From NCBI GenBank assembly GCA_030824095.1, contig JAVBYK010000404.1, positions 1-5,857 on the forward strand: 5,857 bases of DNA. Reading direction: 5' to 3'. A program made the position numbers and the translations under genes. The stretch comes from a bacterium (lineage in GTDB: Bacteria > Pseudomonadota > Gammaproteobacteria > Burkholderiales > Burkholderiaceae_C). Under the pieces are notes generated by a model that was not told the origin of the DNA, ran no database searches, and saw only the letters and a program-made list of their open reading frames with translations. Below, in pieces: positions 5,169 to 5,857 of this stretch (positions are counted from its first letter, which is position 1; each line of letters begins with the position of its first letter).

Positions 5169-5857
5169 ATGACGGTTTCCAACCCAGAGACATTGGCGGC
5201 ATTGCAGGCCGAATTGGCCGCGGTGCGTGCGGAGATGCAGGAGTTCAGTGCCACGGTGTCGCATGACCTGCGCGCCCCCCTGCGCCACATCGTGTCCTAC
5301 GCGCAACTTGTGCAGGAGGATGCGGGACCGCAGCTCGATGCCGAGGTGCAGGGGTTTCTCGCCACCATCGTGGACTCGGCCCGTCACATGGGGTCCTTGC
5401 TGGACGGGCTGACCGAGCTGTCGCGTGTGGGCACGCAGCCGCTGGTGCTGGAGTCGGTGTCCTTGCAGGCGCTGGTCCAGGATGTGTGCGACACCCTGTC
5501 TGCGGCTCAGACCGGCGCGATGGTGGAATGGCACATTGACGACGACCTGCCAACCGTGCAGGCGGATCGACATCTGCTGCGCCAGGCACTGCTGCATGTG
5601 TTGGGCAATGCGGTAAAGTTTTCCGCCGGGCGCGAGCAGCCCGTGGTGGCCATCAGCCGCGTTGCCGATGGCGAGGCGGGTTTCGAGACGCTGCAGGTGC
5701 GTGACAACGGCGTCGGCTTCAATCCGGCCCTGCAGGGGAAACTGTTCAAGGTGTTTGGCCGTCTGCACAGTGCCCAGCAGTTCCCCGGTGTCGGCATGGG
5801 TCTGGCACTGACGCGCAAGCTGTTGCAGCGCATGGATGCCACGGTCACGCTGCAGGG
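5169..5857 (+). CDS. Sensor-less histidine kinase (3' end outside window)
   Basis: The first 229 residues of a two-component histidine kinase; the frame is still open at the window edge. A short N-terminal helix (about 7-25, coiled-coil-like) leads directly into the dimerisation/phosphoacceptor domain, with H-box FSATVSHDLRAPLRHI and His32 as the predicted phosphorylation site. The ATPase domain has N-box LLHVLGNAVKFS (Asn147), G1 box DNGVGF (179-184), F-box LFKVFGRLH and G2 box GVGMGLAL (207-214). The H-box and FGRLH segment resemble phytochrome-type kinases. There is no transmembrane segment, PAS, GAF or HAMP domain before the H-box, so it should be cytoplasmic and must receive its signal from a partner or through the N-terminal helix. 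ATG 5169 is chosen because GAGGA (5155-5159) lies nine bases before it. It follows glmU by 17 bp, implying one transcript. The remaining few residues, or a fused receiver domain, would lie beyond the window. Confidence 0.9.
   Translation, partial: MTVSNPETLAALQAELAAVRAEMQEFSATVSHDLRAPLRHIVSYAQLVQEDAGPQLDAEVQGFLATIVDSARHMGSLLDGLTELSRVGTQPLVLESVSLQALVQDVCDTLSAAQTGAMVEWHIDDDLPTVQADRHLLRQALLHVLGNAVKFSAGREQPVVAISRVADGEAGFETLQVRDNGVGFNPALQGKLFKVFGRLHSAQQFPGVGMGLALTRKLLQRMDATVTLQ

Noticed and set aside
3928..5202. 424-codon open frame on the minus strand opposite glmU
   Set aside because: It is fully antisense to an unmistakable glmU, its His/Gln/Arg-rich product matches no domain pattern, and long antisense frames are expected in GC-rich codon-biased genes.

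Overview
The window looks like a chromosomal stretch of a betaproteobacterium, most likely Burkholderiales and probably Comamonadaceae (a Rhodoferax/Polaromonas-like organism). The reasons are the GC-rich third codon positions, a GlmU of the burkholderial type, a DUF6279-type lipoprotein, a DUF2917 protein and a small secreted protein of a kind common in that order. The assignment rests on protein resemblance recalled from the families, not on a search. I see no mobile element, phage gene, CRISPR array, tRNA or rRNA.

Layout: (1) Bases 1-123 are the 3' end of an unidentified plus-strand gene. It converges, with a 6-bp gap, on a minus-strand gene (130-522) for a small secreted protein with a Gly/His/Arg-rich tail. 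(2) Bases 523-859 hold no large gene. They contain a 38-codon Lys/Ala-rich minus-strand ORF (683-799) followed by a well-formed intrinsic terminator (627-655) with a GAAA tetraloop. (3) A minus-strand GcvA-like LysR regulator (860-1822) is divergent from a plus-strand DUF2917 gene (1956-2450). The 133-bp space between them carries a LysR-type T-N11-A dyad and a second perfect inverted repeat. (4) A minus-strand pair, DUF6279 lipoprotein (2754-3692) then TfoX-N-domain protein (2313-2744), is 9 bp apart. The TfoX gene runs 138 bp antisense into the 3' end of the DUF2917 gene. (5) On the plus strand glmU (about 3697-5151) starts a few bases from the lipoprotein start codon. It is followed 17 bp later by a histidine kinase without a sensor domain (5169 to beyond the window end).

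Functionally, glmU is the only housekeeping gene of certain role. It makes UDP-GlcNAc for peptidoglycan and LPS. The neighbouring lipoprotein and secreted protein are envelope proteins of unknown function. The LysR/DUF2917 pair is arranged as a regulator with its probable target. The kinase, apparently co-transcribed with glmU, has histidine phosphorylation and ATP-binding motifs but no visible input domain.

Nothing here is a clear new system. The best leads are the architecture of the LysR/DUF2917 control region, the crowded or overlapping gene boundaries, the small Lys-rich ORF with its own terminator, and the sensorless kinase linked to glmU.
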